Assembly: GCA_014607495.2 (NCBI GenBank)
Contig: CP053170.1
Span: forward strand, 6,758,001-6,822,000
DNA length: 64,000 nt
Source of the DNA: Carposina sasakii
Lineage: Eukaryota > Arthropoda > Insecta > Lepidoptera > Carposinidae
Reading direction: 5' to 3'
Positions 32,101-42,969 of the stretch are shown piece after piece. Position 1 is the first letter of the stretch; the number at the start of each line of letters is the position of its first letter. The notes beneath the pieces are model-generated. The model ran no database searches and had not been told where the DNA came from. It was given only the letters and a program-made list of their open reading frames with translations. The translations under genes and the position numbers were made by a program.

Positions 32101-32925
32101 CAAAATTTGAGACTACAAATCACGTTTATTTTTCAATTATATGAACAATCCTGAGTTGTTTAGGAATTCTCCATACTATCTGAAATAATAAACATGTGAT
32201 TTCGAGTCTCAAATTTTGTTGATAGGTAATAATACCTATAAACAGTGGGCGTTCATAACTTTTCACATAGCATCGATTCGATTATTTCAAAGATAGTTTT
32301 CGACAGCAAATACGAGACTCTTCGCCTCGCTACTATGGTGATATTTATGAGCGTTGTAATTTTAGCATTTTGGTTTATTCGTAAGCTTGAAGGGAAAAGG
32401 GTTTAAGTGTAGGTTGTGGCATTTTCAAGGATAGGTGTAATAAATGTGGGTAATGATTGTTTTGATGTGTACGTACCAGTCCTAGATCGTTTGCGTGATT
32501 CTGTAAGAATAGTTTGTGGTTAAAACATTTCAAAATAATTTATTCGATAAAGCATCAATTTATTTGTTGATTGTAATATTTTTATTACATGTGACATTTT
32601 GATTTGCAATGTCTTGTAAATGGTAAATGATTTTTGTGAGGGTAGAGATAATACAATTTAATAAGTAATATTTATAGATGCCATAAATAACTGTCGTTTT
32701 AATAAATAGTTTTTGTGACAACTGTGTGAAAATAGAATATTTTAATTACAATATGGTCAAATAAATAGCTCAACACTCAACAAGCAATTATTATTTACAT
32801 TAAGATACAGTTAAAGCTTAATTCTGTATTTTTTTACAATGCAACTTACGGAATCTAGACTGCGTGTCAGCTGCGCCAGCGCAGGACAGAAGCGCGAGCA
32901 GCGCGATTACACTCCACCGGACCAT
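29137..32925 (-). CDS. Secreted/membrane-anchored ZP-domain protein with Pro-rich tract (frame break near 30482)
   Basis: Two coding exons: 32925-32850 and 30820-29137 (minus), about 586 codons if one missing base is allowed for. Residues 1-19 form a signal peptide (MVRWSVIALLALLSCAGA). After SRFPRQYFGGKPEKP comes a tract of roughly 190 residues rich in Pro, Gln, Tyr and Ser (repeats of the PSQPPYQ kind), then an acidic DDDD stretch. The ZP module starts at VDCG near residue 254, with a spaced cysteine pattern. A furin-type RRRR site is at about 509-512, a membrane helix at about 552-574, and the cytoplasmic tail is short. This layout is that of insect apical-matrix and cuticle ZP proteins, which polymerise outside epithelial cells. 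The frame shifts by one base near 30482, where a CCT codon seems to lack one C. The ATG directly follows a CAG acceptor, so an untranslated first exon lies upstream. I cannot assign a specific orthologue. Confidence 0.85.
30957..31435 (-). other. Two coding-like exons of unknown identity inside the ZP gene intron
   Basis: Minus strand. A first block, 31435-31288, follows a strong pyrimidine tract plus TAG acceptor and reads YFVSTFACLPWMSIRRN to LPTPGSFVVLPFAFR, ending at a GTAGAG donor. A second block, from about 31157 to 30957, reads EMTDLLPLYGYDSIGDGLF to NLLQWIQGVQQKNRKG-stop. The phases would fit (AGA G + AA ATG), but the second block has CTG where the acceptor CAG should be. It could be a dying gene, a fragment of a gene with other exons, or an alternative exon set of the host gene. 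I do not recognise a family. Confidence 0.35.
31440..32030. other. Intron sequence, nothing recognised
   Basis: AT-rich intronic DNA of the ZP gene. Short minus-strand ORFs here (31502-31708 and 31786-32097) are low complexity with no splice or domain support. Confidence 0.35.
32031..32268. mobile_element. Snapback MITE H1, decayed copy
   Basis: It has 'gtgtaacaaaaggtatgcta' at the left, the hairpin core 'gtttaggaattctccatact', and a degraded right arm. It lies in the ZP gene's first intron. Confidence 0.6.
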
Positions 32926-33417
32926 CTGAAAATAATTGAAACAAATATTATGAAGAAAAAGTATATTATGACCATTAAACTATTAAGTAATTATTTATTA
33001 TATGCTGGATCTGGTTTTTAATCGGGGTTAACCCTCTATAGGTCGTAGGGCCTAGAGAGGAGCGAACAAACCTTTAAGTAATAAGTATCTAGTTATTTAA
33101 TTGACAGAAATAGTGAGATATCAGGTAAAAAAATATTATTTTATATTTAAATGTTATCTTATAATTTTTATCAGCTGGTTTCCCCGTGAACAAATATAGT
33201 TTGTTTCTTTATCCTTTTTTTTACATATTCGCTAAGTGGAAAAGAACAATTTGTAGCAAACAATTATTGATAGTATGTTAAAACAGTAACGTATCGTGAA
33301 TTTCATATTACATATAAATGTAAATGTGATGATTAAGCACTTACTATTGCATATACGTGAAAATTGTAAGCTAATATTATTTTGTGTTTGCATAATATAA
33401 GTAGCTATTGAAGTTTA

Positions 33418-33802
33418 TACAGGATGTTTTTTTGTGGCCACCTTTAACGAAGGGTACGTATTCTATACATGAAATAAAGTAAGTTTATGCCAAAAAAAAT
33501 GCTGGGAAAAAAAAATTTTTTTTTGAAAAAAAAATTTTAATTCCTTGATTGTTCGAAATTTATAGTGTCTAGTGTTTATGCTAGTTTTTTCATAGACAGA
33601 AATTAATTATTACTCGTGAAAAAATCTTGCTACACGCGTCAATGTGCATTTATGCAGAAAAACGCAGTCTATTTATCAACTTTGGACCCTAATTTTGGAA
33701 ACCAGACACTTCCCAGGTATGCTTCCATGGAGAAAAATGATCGTGATGATGAGGAGATTCCGTAGTTTTCGGAAACGTTGACGACCAAAAATTATTATGT
33801 AT
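33418..33802. mobile_element. TIR element H2, copy 1
   Basis: This family of about 370-385 bp begins tacaggatgtttttttgtgg and ends with the inverted ccaaaaa...tgta form. Landmarks are 'gccaaaaaaaatgctggga', 'gcagaaaaacgcagtctatt' and 'ttccatggagaaaaatgatc'. Other copies are at 48204-48576 and 61774-62141. It has no ORF. Confidence 0.75.
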
Positions 33803-33884
33803 AATTAAATAATTAAATTAATACCCAAACGAGATCATGTCAAGGTCCCGCGTATCAGTAGCAAGGCATTGTTCTGAGTAAACC

Positions 33885-33965
33885 AGTGATAAATCAGGCG
33901 TCTGGGAATCGAACCTACTGCCCTAACAATGAACAATTAACCACTTGCGCGTGCGACTGCACTTG
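33885..33965 (-). repeat. SINE-like fragment with B-box
   Basis: The minus strand contains GGTTCGATTCCCAGACGCC, a Pol III B box followed by a SINE-like end. The A box is not clear. Confidence 0.35.
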
Positions 33966-34132
33966 CGCAAGTTTATATTAGATTCTTTAATTAAGGTTAA
34001 GCGATTTGCGGTGGAATTTGCATGGATTTTGGAGCGATGGATTCGTTTTAGGTTTTATCCAACTGCGTCAGACAGAGGATGATGATTTTCAAGTTTATGT
34101 ATTTCTTTGGCAAATAAGTGGCATATGAGTAC

Positions 34133-34395
34133 ACAGGGTGTAACAAAAGGGGTATGTTAAGCGAAAAGCTATGTAAATAGCCTACTAAAAGGAACCTACA
34201 TACAAAATTTCAGACTCAAAATCACATGTTTATTTTTACAAATAGTATGGAGAATTCTAAACCAACTCAGGAATGTTCATACAATCTTAAAAAATAAACA
34301 TGTGATTTTGGGTTTGAAATTTTGAAAATAGCGTCTCTATAGTGGGCTATTTACATAGCTTTTCGCTTAGCATACCCTTTCTGTTACACCCTGTA
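34133..34395. mobile_element. Snapback MITE H1, complete copy
   Basis: It has both termini and a near-complete hairpin. The right terminus (ccctgta) directly abuts an RTE LINE fragment that starts at about 34396. Confidence 0.8.
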
Positions 34396-34680
34396 TACGA
34401 GGAAGTTTGAAAGTTGCGCCGATCACAGACAAGTTACGAAGTAACCGTCTGTCTTGGTACGGGCATGATAAGCGACGGGATGAAAGGCATATTTTACAGA
34501 GAGCGTTGTGTGTGAGTGTGGATGGATATAAAGGAAGAGGTAGACCAAAGAAGTGTTGGATGGACTGTATGAGAGAGGATATGCGTGTACTGGGAGTGAG
34601 CAATGAGATGACGGATAATAGGAATGAATGGAAGAAAATAACATATTGCGCCGACCCCAAATAAATGGGAACAGGGCAGG
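34396..34680 (+). pseudogene. RTE-type LINE, open C-terminal RT tail
   Basis: The plus strand is open from about 34407 through VAPITDKLRSNRLSWYGH, RRDERHILQRALCVSVDGYK and GRGRPKKCWMDCMREDM to EWKKITYCADPK-stop. This matches the end of RTE ORF2 (LSWYGH, GRGRPKK, RxxW). The 5' part is missing, probably by 5' truncation at insertion. A decayed relative is at 60795-61082. Confidence 0.75.
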
Positions 34681-34699
34681 CAGATGATGATGTATTTCT

Positions 34700-36000
34700 T
34701 TGGCACGCTCTAGCTACTCGTATTATAGTAGAGCTTGAGAGGTTTCATTAGATGACTTGTGTTCAGTCATGTCATGACACGGGGTAAAAAATTTAACGCA
34801 TATGTTTTTTTCTTTAAAAAAAATAAGTCATTTAATAATAATTAGGGTCTACCTAAGTGTTTTACGTGTGTATTATGTACTGTGTGTGTGTGTTATGTAC
34901 GAGTAGAATAGTTTTTTGTAACTTTAATCAGCAAAGCTATTTTGACAAAAAAAAAATAGTAAATGTATTGGAAGATGAGCTGATTGCGAAAAATTGGAGT
35001 GAGTCAGCAGTTATGATTCGAATCTGGAAGATTCCCAATGTGAATTTAAAAACAAAAAAGTATGATACAAACTAACAGACCTCTTTCAATTCACTTGAAT
35101 TCAAAAGTAGAACACAACGTTCCTAATCTCCCAAGCTAATAACCACGTAACTGGGACAGGCGAGGTAAACAGTCATAACTCTCATAATATACAAAATAAC
35201 CATAATTTTAGAGTATAGATAGAAAACAATTGTTTAGCACTTTTGGTTCGCGTGTGACCTCTCGCTTACACAATATGTCATAGTTGAATATGCGCAGGCG
35301 AGCGTTTTGGGTTTTCAATCTTTTTAGTTGTATTGACTTTTAACGCTCTACCTTTTGGTATTTAGGCGAACTGAACTGATCAAAGTCGGGGAATTTCAGT
35401 CACAGACGAAAATGAAATTCTTTTGATAATCAAATATACAGGTTATTTAAAATTCAAATGTCTTATTTGCTCCTCCTATTAGCCTTAAAGGACGCTTAAT
35501 TACATCAATATTTTTTATAATTATTATGTAAAGTACAAAAATGTATTTCATACAACAATCATTCGAAATGGAATTGTATTATTTTATCCATATACCATAT
35601 TATCATAGTCACCCTTTCACCAAAGATACAAAAACCTACAAGTAATTATGCATATTTAAAACGACATCAATAACGCCCGTTGCACAACTACAGCCTCGTC
35701 TCAGAGAGGCACAGTAACGTCGCTTACATAAAGGTTTATGACATAAACTGTACCCACACTATAAACTCTATGCGACTGTATCGCGTAAATCTCTATGAAG
35801 GTACAGTCGTGTACAGTCGTGTGAAATATCTGTTTGGTTACAAAATTATCGAATCCGATATCATCTCTAACGCATCGTCGTATCGTCAACTAACCAACCA
35901 GGGTTGCCAGGCGACTACAAGTGAGTTAGGCTGGTTTGGATCTACCTCGGGAGCCCGCACAGTCTACATCTGATATTGCTGTTCCCAACTCGACCCTTAA
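34700..36000. other. Intergenic sequence, nothing recognised
   Basis: AT-rich, with a (TG)n-like stretch near 34860-34890. A plus-strand ORF at 35680-35973 has no domain, and its end overlaps ordinary sequence before a D2 repeat. I recognise no gene or element. Confidence 0.4.
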
Positions 36001-36002
36001 GA

Positions 36003-36206
36003 TATCGTCTTCGTCTTCAGCCTATTGCAGTCCACTGCTGGATTTAGGCCTCCCCCAGGGCATGCCACAAGGCTACTGCCATAGTCACCACGCTGGACTT
36101 TTTTGGACTATGTCAGCATGAGAGGCGCTGCTGCCCACTTCCCGAAACCCATAATCGCCTAGTCGTACGGGCAGGCATAGGGTGGTACAAACTCTAGTCT
36201 GCCGAT
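36003..36206. repeat. Dispersed repeat D2
   Basis: It starts with (GTCTTC)n and 'cagcctattgcagtccactg' and ends 'aaactctagtctgccg'. Confidence 0.55.
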
Positions 36207-36289
36207 ATATATCAAGTAATATATGTTTAGAAATCTACGAAGCAACGTATCAATTTTGATGCAAAAGTCGGTATATGAAATAAATTCAG

Positions 36290-36352
36290 TAATTCAGGCC
36301 CGTAACTGGGATCGAACCTACCCCTATACGTAAGCTGTTTGGGAGCTTGTAA
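36290..36352 (-). repeat. Fragment of tRNA-derived SINE S3
   Basis: The minus strand carries the B box GGTTCGATCCCAGTTACGGG, matching the head of the SINE at 37375-37730. Confidence 0.45.
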
Positions 36353-36644
36353 CGCCCAGTAATGCATCATTACATTATTTATTACACATTGCGGCAACTT
36401 TTATTACTCTTACATAAATTTTATTTTCCATTGTACACAGCTTTTGAATATTGTTCCATTCAATATGACGCCAAAGTAATAGTTAAGTAATAGCTCTTAC
36501 TCTTACCGTAGCTAATAGTAAGTACGCCTTAAACTTAACTTAAATAACTTAAAATATTACTTCACAACCAGAGTCTCTTAAAGGGACTTTAACAAAAATT
36601 ATGCGACCTAAAAATTTTTGTACATACCTACCTGTTTTTAAATA

Positions 36645-36715
36645 TAAAACATGCATATAATCACGCCTTTATCCATTATAGGGTAGGCAGAGCGCCAAGG
36701 GCCGATAGAACCGAA
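36645..36715 (-). mobile_element. D3 repeat tail fragment
   Basis: Only the tail part is present ('ataatcacgcctttatcca' to 'gcgccaagggccgatagaac'). Confidence 0.45.
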
Positions 36716-36719
36716 AAGG

Positions 36720-37215
36720 AACCTAAAACCGAATGTGAAATGTTTCTTTGAATTTACACACAATTTGGTACAGTCTAATAAATATTTACTTGACATACAT
36801 GAAACCCAAGCATAAAACTTGTGATAAAACTACTGCACGTATATCACGGGTATTAGATAATAATTATGCAACACGAGTACAGAAACTTTTGACCTACGCA
36901 AGTGATGATATTGAAAGATTTGTAATTGTATGATGTAATTTAGAATTTGGACATTAGATCTACTAAGTATTTACGGAAGTGTATTGGGAAAGGTTGTACA
37001 AAATATAATAGTCATTGACATTTTGTATTGATTAATCTCAAAGCTGTATTTAATTATAAACATGTACATTACTTTAGTGAAGAAAGACTAATGGCCAATT
37101 TCAATACTAGAAAATTAAAAATGAATCTTGGATTTTTTGAGCTGATCTTACGGGTACGACCTACCACAATACGAGTAAATACCATACCATAGATATACCA
37201 CAATAAAAGTGTATT
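36720..37215. other. Intergenic sequence with a short H8 end
   Basis: Near 37092 there is 'ggccaatttcaatactagaa', an end of the H8 hairpin family. Nothing else is recognised. Confidence 0.35.
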
Positions 37216-37219
37216 AATA

Positions 37220-37362
37220 AGGGCCAATTTTTCCAATTGGTCAGATAGCCTATCTGAAGAATAAAGTTGATGCTGTAAGTCTCTAAAACTTGATCAAGAT
37301 ACTAACAGCATCAATTTATATCCTTCAAATAGTCTTTTAGAACATTTCAAAGATCAGCCCTA
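37220..37362. mobile_element. Small hairpin MITE H7, complete
   Basis: The left end agggccaatttt and right end aaagatcagccct are inverted. The core holds 'gttgatgctgt', 'cttgatcaag' and 'acagcatcaa'. Short TAA-like matches flank both ends. Confidence 0.6.
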
Positions 37363-37374
37363 AATTAATAATAA

Positions 37375-37730
37375 TGATGATGATCTCCGACCGTATTTCG
37401 GCCAAGGCGACCAATCTCTACGGAGATTGGCCAGGTACGCAGGAGATATTATAGTGCACAAGTGTGTGCGCAAACACAGATGCACTCTCTATTCCATCAC
37501 TCTCATAGTCCGATGGGACGGAAAGCCGACACGACCGGAGAGAGATCAGGCGCAGGACCAGTGGTTTTACGTGCTTTCTGAGGCACGAGCTAAGTGACAA
37601 TTTTGCAACATTAAAATCTGTACATGATATAAATTTCATTGGTACAGGCCCGTGACTGGGATCGAACTTACGCCTCCCGCTTGGAAGGTGCATGTCTTAA
37701 GCACAGGGCTATCACCGCTAATTATTAATG
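37375..37730 (-). mobile_element. tRNA-derived SINE (family S3), full length
   Basis: Minus strand, 5' to 3'. A tRNA-like head with a good B box (AGTTCGATCCC) is followed by a body containing 'cctgcgcctgatctctctcc' and 'ggtcgtgtcggctttccgtc', then 'ccaatctccgtagagattgg' and a (GATCATCAT)n tail. The length is about 350 bp. It is a typical lepidopteran SINE arrangement. Confidence 0.7.
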
Positions 37731-38171
37731 ATAATACCAGATCTTAAAGTCAGATAACCTTGAATCAGATACCAAATGAAGCTATGAATAAATCACGTCT
37801 AGTTACATCCTAGGTATACCGACGCTAACAGGCTCGTGACTTCGCCTGCATGCGGTGAAAGTTCGTATGTTTGTTTATTTCATACATTTCCGGTACTTGT
37901 AAGGAGTAGCTAGGGATTTACTGAAACTTCGAACCACGGAAGTGAAAGCCACTGATAATAATTTTCGGATGTTTTTTTTATATTTTGTCTTCGGACTAAG
38001 AATGCAAACGTTCCCAAATAGGGATTGAGTTGGGCAGGGCCGGCCCGTCCATACGGCGAACGAAGCAGTCGCTCCAGGCGCCAAATCCTAGGGGGTGTCT
38101 AAATTAGGCGCCTAGGTATAGGTATATTATATTATTAGGAGCAAACAGGGGAGGCGCCATAATCGGATTTA

Positions 38172-38365
38172 TACAGGGTGTAACAGAAAGGGTATGTTAA
38201 GCGAAAAGCTATGTAAATAGACCATTATAGAGAACCTATTTTCAAAATTTGAGAATCGAAATCACATGTTTATTTTTCAAAATTGTATCAACATTCTTAA
38301 GTTGTTTAGGAATTCTCCATACTACCTTAAAAATTAAACATGTGATTTCGAGTCTGAAATTTTGT
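38172..38365. mobile_element. Snapback MITE H1, right end missing
   Basis: The left terminus tacagggtgtaacagaaagg and about 190 bp of hairpin are clear. The right arm breaks off after 'gagtctgaaattttg'. Confidence 0.7.
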
Positions 38366-38369
38366 ATAT

Positions 38370-38995
38370 AAATAGAAAACATCTTGATATCTACACGATA
38401 TAATATCCAGAATCGTTTCAAATTTGAACATAAGTACAACTAGATATAGGTTCATCTAATATAACGTTTAATACAGGTAGATACGAATTACTCATCAACA
38501 ACACATCACATTTGAGAAATAAAACTGTGTTATTCGCACAATAGCAAGTAAGTCACGGCATAATCAGAGCAGATGCTACTTAACCAAAGAATATACCTAC
38601 TTACTCTCTAACGAGAGTAGTTAACAATCATTTCATACAAAACGTGTAACAGCTACAATGCGTTTTGATTGACAAACTCATGCCAACAGCGCACAAAGGA
38701 TATAGGGCAACCGCAATGTTACTATTATCGAATTATTGGTTTATCGATTGCGAGAATCGATCGTGGATGAGTAAATCATTCGATAATGTTCCGTGACTGA
38801 TGTTTATGATTATATTTTGCGTTTATTAGTATACTATCGTCTAAGGTACGGTAGATTTGGTAATGGCGTAACACGAACGATCGAGCCTTGTGGCGTACTC
38901 TGGGGTAGGCGTACTTCCAGCTGTTGATTGCAATAGGCTGACGATGACGGAATATGAGAAGAGTTATCTCAAGCGAATGAGCTAGTAGCTTATCA
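38370..38995. other. Intergenic sequence, nothing recognised
   Basis: AT-rich, with a weak D2-like end near 38890-38945 ('tggggtaggcgtacttccag...attgcaataggctg'). No gene is seen. Confidence 0.35.
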
Positions 38996-38999
38996 CTGT

Positions 39000-39115
39000 G
39001 GGGTAAGCACGAACCTTTTTACGCGGCGTAACGCTAGCGACTCGGTAGCAAAATCTATGTGATTTGACAGTTGGACGATAGCGTTACGGACTATCGAGAG
39101 GTTCGCGCTAACCCC
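39000..39115. mobile_element. 116 bp Harbinger-derived MITE
   Basis: Its left arm (ggggtaagcacgaacctttt, acgcggcg) matches the right end of the 49 kb Harbinger element. Its right half, read in reverse, matches the Harbinger left end over about 90 bases ('gatagtccgtaacgctatcg', 'gtcaaatcacatagattttg'). The whole interior is deleted. Confidence 0.75.
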
Positions 39116-41312
39116 TCTTTTCTCGTTCTCGAAAAATCTCGAGTTGGAACGAAGCCGAAACGGTACGGTTGTAGACGCTCAGAACAAAGCAATAATTACT
39201 TTACGGTGACGTATTTAGACACATTTCAGCACGAGACAGATATTTGTTTTTATTCTAATAATAATAATAATAATAATAATAAAATTTATTTAATATCAAA
39301 CATTTGGTATACATACATTAAAAATCTTAAAATTTAAATAGGTAGTATATAAAATTTACCTAAACTAGGCTGAGCCTGTGCTTTAGGTTTGCGAAAACTC
39401 ATGATTATGAAAAGTAAATAATAAATACATGCATAAAAGATTCTTACATTTTGATCTATATAACTATTTCTTTACATAAAAATTAAAACTAAATAAACAC
39501 ATGTAAAAAAGAGTGTTACATTTTGATATACTATATAACTTTTTTTTTACATAAAAATAATTTAAAACTATATATTTACTATTTATCTACCGTAAGCAAG
39601 TTCTCGGTTTCGTCATAGGACAGCTCCTGCAGACATTTGTAAACTTGTTTCTTACAATCAAAGTAATTGAGGTTATATATGTAATAAACTTTATTTATTC
39701 TATTGTATAACAAGGGTCCCATATAAGCGAAAAATCTATTTGTAAAAGCAAACGGTGTTGAGGAAACTGTACAAACAATATCTTTTCGTCTTTTGTTAGT
39801 CACGTCATGATCATAAGCAAGCACTTTGTGCTGTTTTAGAACAGTGTGCATTATAAAAAGCTGGCGGACGGTTAGCACCTTGCAAGAATTATAAAGTAGG
39901 GAAGTTGGAAATAGGAAGGGACGAAACGTAGCCACCTTAAGTATTGCGCGTTGAGCTCACTCGAGAGATAGTATGATGGTTTTATGTGTTCCACCCCATG
40001 AGCTGATACAGTACTGAATTATGGATTGACCAAGGACCTGATAAACTTGTTTAATTAATTTTGAATAAGCAATAAGCCGTAGTTTTTTGAATACATATAG
40101 TAACTTCCGTACTCTACTAACTACTTCTTGTATATGTGCTCGGAAAGAGAGGGTTTCATCGAGTGTAACCCCAAGATACTTGATACTTGTAGTTTTTTGG
40201 ATATGTGGACAATTACAGGAGAGACCAGAAAGACATAAATGGGCATAGATATGAGGATATAAAACAATATGATTGGCGCATGGTAAAATGGATGTACTTA
40301 GTTTTATCAGCGTTTAGTGTTAGTAAATTATATTGAAGCCAGTTATTTACAGTATTAAACCCTTGTTGTGCATAATTAGCTCCGTATTGGTGTTAGCTGA
40401 GAAAATTAAAGCAGTATCATCGGCATAGGAAATTATCTTGCCTTGTTCCAGATTTAGGTTACACAAGTCGTTAATGTAAATTAAAAACAGGGTAGGACCC
40501 AGGATACTTCCCTGAGGGACTCCAAAGCTGGTGTTTTGCTGGTCATCACCTATGACACATTGGTATCTGTTGTCTAAGTAGTCTGCTAGTAATTTATGTT
40601 GAGTGCCTCTTATACCTAAGGAGTCTAACTTTTTTAAAAGGATGGGTACAGATACCGTGTCAAAAGCTTTTGCTAGGTCCAGGAAAACAGCCAGAGTCTG
40701 TTTTCCCTTACCCAATTCTTGTGAAACATAGTTGGTCAGACAATGGACCGCATCATCCGTCGAAAGCCTAGTTCTAAAACCAAATTGGTTAAGTGACAGA
40801 AGATGGTTTTTCTCAAGATAGTTGACTAGTCTGATGTTAATGATCTTTTCTAAAATTTTTGAAATTGATGGGAGTAAGGATATTGGTCTATAGTTATTCA
40901 CTCTGTCTTTACTTCCTGCTTTGTGAATTGGTATCACTACTGCCTTTTTAAGACATTTTGGGAATATTCCTTTAGATAAGCATAGTCGGAAAATATGTGT
41001 TAGGGGAGGAACCAGAATATGTTTAAATTGCTTAAGTATTTTATTACTTATATTATCCCAGCCCACGGCGTAGTCATCTTTTAGACCTGAGATGATGCGT
41101 GTGACTTCATTTTCATCTGTGTCCAATAAAACAAAAGATTTGGTAGTCAACACAGAAGTATTAGTTTGTAGCAAGGGAATATTTCTGTCATACTCGCGAC
41201 CGATGCTTGCTAAAATACACCTTATTACTCAACCGGTAAGTATATATTGCTTCGCATCGCGTTTCGTTAACGGTTCGTTAGTGGTTGCGCTTCTTAAAAA
41301 AAAATAAGAATT
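39116..41312. mobile_element. MITE (M8) split by a LINE insertion
   Basis: The flanks 39136-39245 ('ggaacgaagccgaaacggta', 'gacgctcagaacaaagcaat', 'ttcagcacgagacaga') and 41179-41312 ('catactcgcgaccg', 'attgcttcgcatcgcgtttc') are continuous in a LINE-free copy at 55136-55402. The ends are gggg(g)caattc-type inverted repeats. Confidence 0.7.
39246..41178 (-). pseudogene. 5'-truncated non-LTR retrotransposon (jockey/CR1-like reverse transcriptase)
   Basis: Minus strand. An open block, 41174-40347, carries NNYRPISLLPSISKILEKII, LDLAKAFDTVS (first catalytic Asp), GVPQGSILGPTLFLIYINDL and ISYADDTAL (YADD catalytic motif). After a frameshift, the post-RT region continues brokenly to 39579, where LTVRQLFIMHTVLKQHK and FDCKKQVYKCLQELSYDE are readable. 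The 3' end has a (TTA)n tail (39259-39290). The endonuclease domain and ORF1 are absent. A short atattt direct repeat (39240-39245 and 41179-41184) may be the target duplication. It is dead through truncation and frameshifts. Confidence 0.8.
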
Positions 41313-41329
41313 GCCCCCCCTGATCTCTT

Positions 41330-41420
41330 ACATATGGTCCCGCTATACAAAACGTGGCTCTAGGACCTCCTTCGTGATCTTTGATTTGTGACTACCCCTT
41401 TTTGGTAACACAGCTGTTAG
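41330..41420. repeat. Dispersed repeat D1, end
   Basis: It contains 'gtcccgctatacaaaacgtgg' in two adjoining pieces and 'gactacccctttttggtaac'. Confidence 0.45.
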
Positions 41421-41734
41421 GTATGTATTATGAAAATTGCGTATGAATAGAAGTGACAACTATGATCATAATAAGTCGGTATCAAAAAGTAAAAAAAAAG
41501 GTAAAAGTTAACAAAAAAACCTTTTAGACCTACCTATCAACAAAAATTATTTCAGTCATGTTCTGATGAACATTGGCATGGCAATAATTCATAATAGCAG
41601 TAATTGAAAGTGAAAGGGCGATTTTAAATGAACTCAATTATAATATAACTTTCTTTAAGACACGTTAATTGGGATGGTCAACTAATAAAACGCTTAATGT
41701 GGTTTGTGTATCATGTACCTACAATGACTCTTCT

Positions 41735-41990
41735 ATGCTGCTCTGGGAGTGAAAAAAAAAACGTATAATACTACAGCTGCTTCTCTTCCCCGGGCATACT
41801 GTACAAGTCAGTAGAGGGATAAGAGGGTCTTGGTGTTTTGTAGTCGATGGGCTGACCACCTGTCACTACTAACCGAACTTGTACATCTCAACTATACCCT
41901 CAAAATTGGTCAGAAGTGGCACCATGTGATTCTGTCGGCCCTTGGTGCTCTGCCTACCTCTAAAGGGATAAAGGCGTGATTATATGTAAT
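41735..41990 (+). mobile_element. D3 repeat, full length
   Basis: Plus orientation. It starts 'tatgctgctctgggagtg' plus (A)n, continues 'gctgcttctcttccccgggc', 'tactaaccgaacttgtacat' and 'ggtcagaagtggcaccatgt', and ends 'aaaggcgtgattatatgta'. This is the best example of the unit's two ends. Confidence 0.75.
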
Positions 41991-42252
41991 GTACCTACAA
42001 TGTAAAGTGCGTAGAGTGCCTACGTTTTATAGAATAACTCCTGTGATATTTGTTAAATAACTCGTTTTGAATGCAATAACATACGTGTATACACTTTAAT
42101 ATAGGCGGTGTTATTACTAAACAGCAACTACAATTAAACACTGTTTAAAATTTACGTTTTTTAATTTTATATTAAATTAACGAAAACTATAGTAAACGTA
42201 GCTGTAGAATCTCATGCGTGATCCTGGCTACCCTTACTAGCTATATAGGCTA

Positions 42253-42516
42253 TACAGGGTGTAACAGAAAGGGTATGTTAAGCGAAAAGCTATGTAAATA
42301 GCCCAATATAGAGAACCTATTTCCAAAATTTGAAACTCAAAATCACATGTTTATTTCTCGAGATTGTATGAAAATTCCTGAGTTGTTTAGGAATTCTCCA
42401 TACTATCTGGAAAAATAAAGATGTGATTTTGAGTCTGAAATTTTGTGGGTAGGTTCCTTTTAGCGGGCTATTTACATAGCTTTTCGCTTAACAAACTCCT
42501 TTTGTTACACCCTGTA
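42253..42516. mobile_element. Snapback MITE H1, complete copy
   Basis: Both termini are tacagggtgtaac-type, with one long hairpin and TA flanks. It is among the best-preserved copies. Confidence 0.85.
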
Positions 42517-42781
42517 TAAGCGAAACATACAGATGTCGCGGGGGTCCCCCTGTAAATACAAAGGCCATGACATTATAAACAGTAATAACCCAATATTTAA
42601 TTCTGCAAATAAAACGAAATAAGTCGACTTGTGAGATTTCACCCTTACTGTTCTGTTTTAGGCCATTTATTCCCTGAGAACACCGTCTCGAAAGAACCCA
42701 TTCCGAATAATTTGATAATCGATGCGATAAATAGAAATCGGGGTCGTCCGGGACATCGTCGGGGAGTAACCGAAATGTTTA

Positions 42782-42969
42782 GGCGATAAACACACTGCCA
42801 CGCACCACGCTGCATGTTGCGTGTCGACGGACCTACGCAGTGTACGTGTGGATGCCTTTTCTGGTTGGACCGTGCGTGTTTTCTATACAAACGGAGATAC
42901 TTAAACGAACGTTAGAAAACGCATTCACGCGCTACGCTGCATGGTGCGTGGCAGTGTGATAATCGCCAT
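42782..42969. mobile_element. Small element with about 35 bp inverted ends
   Basis: The left end ggcgataaacacactgccac continues into 'gcaccacgctgcatg'. The right end is its inverted form ('catggtgcgtggcagtgtga' then 'taatcgcca'). The interior is about 110 bp and GC-rich. The minus strand is open across it, but without a domain. Confidence 0.55.

Noticed and set aside
34407..34664. 85-codon plus-strand ORF as a host gene
   Set aside because: The sequence (GRGRPKK, RxxW, YCADPK) is the RTE ORF2 C-terminus. A decayed copy at 60.8-61.1 kb confirms it is a repeat.
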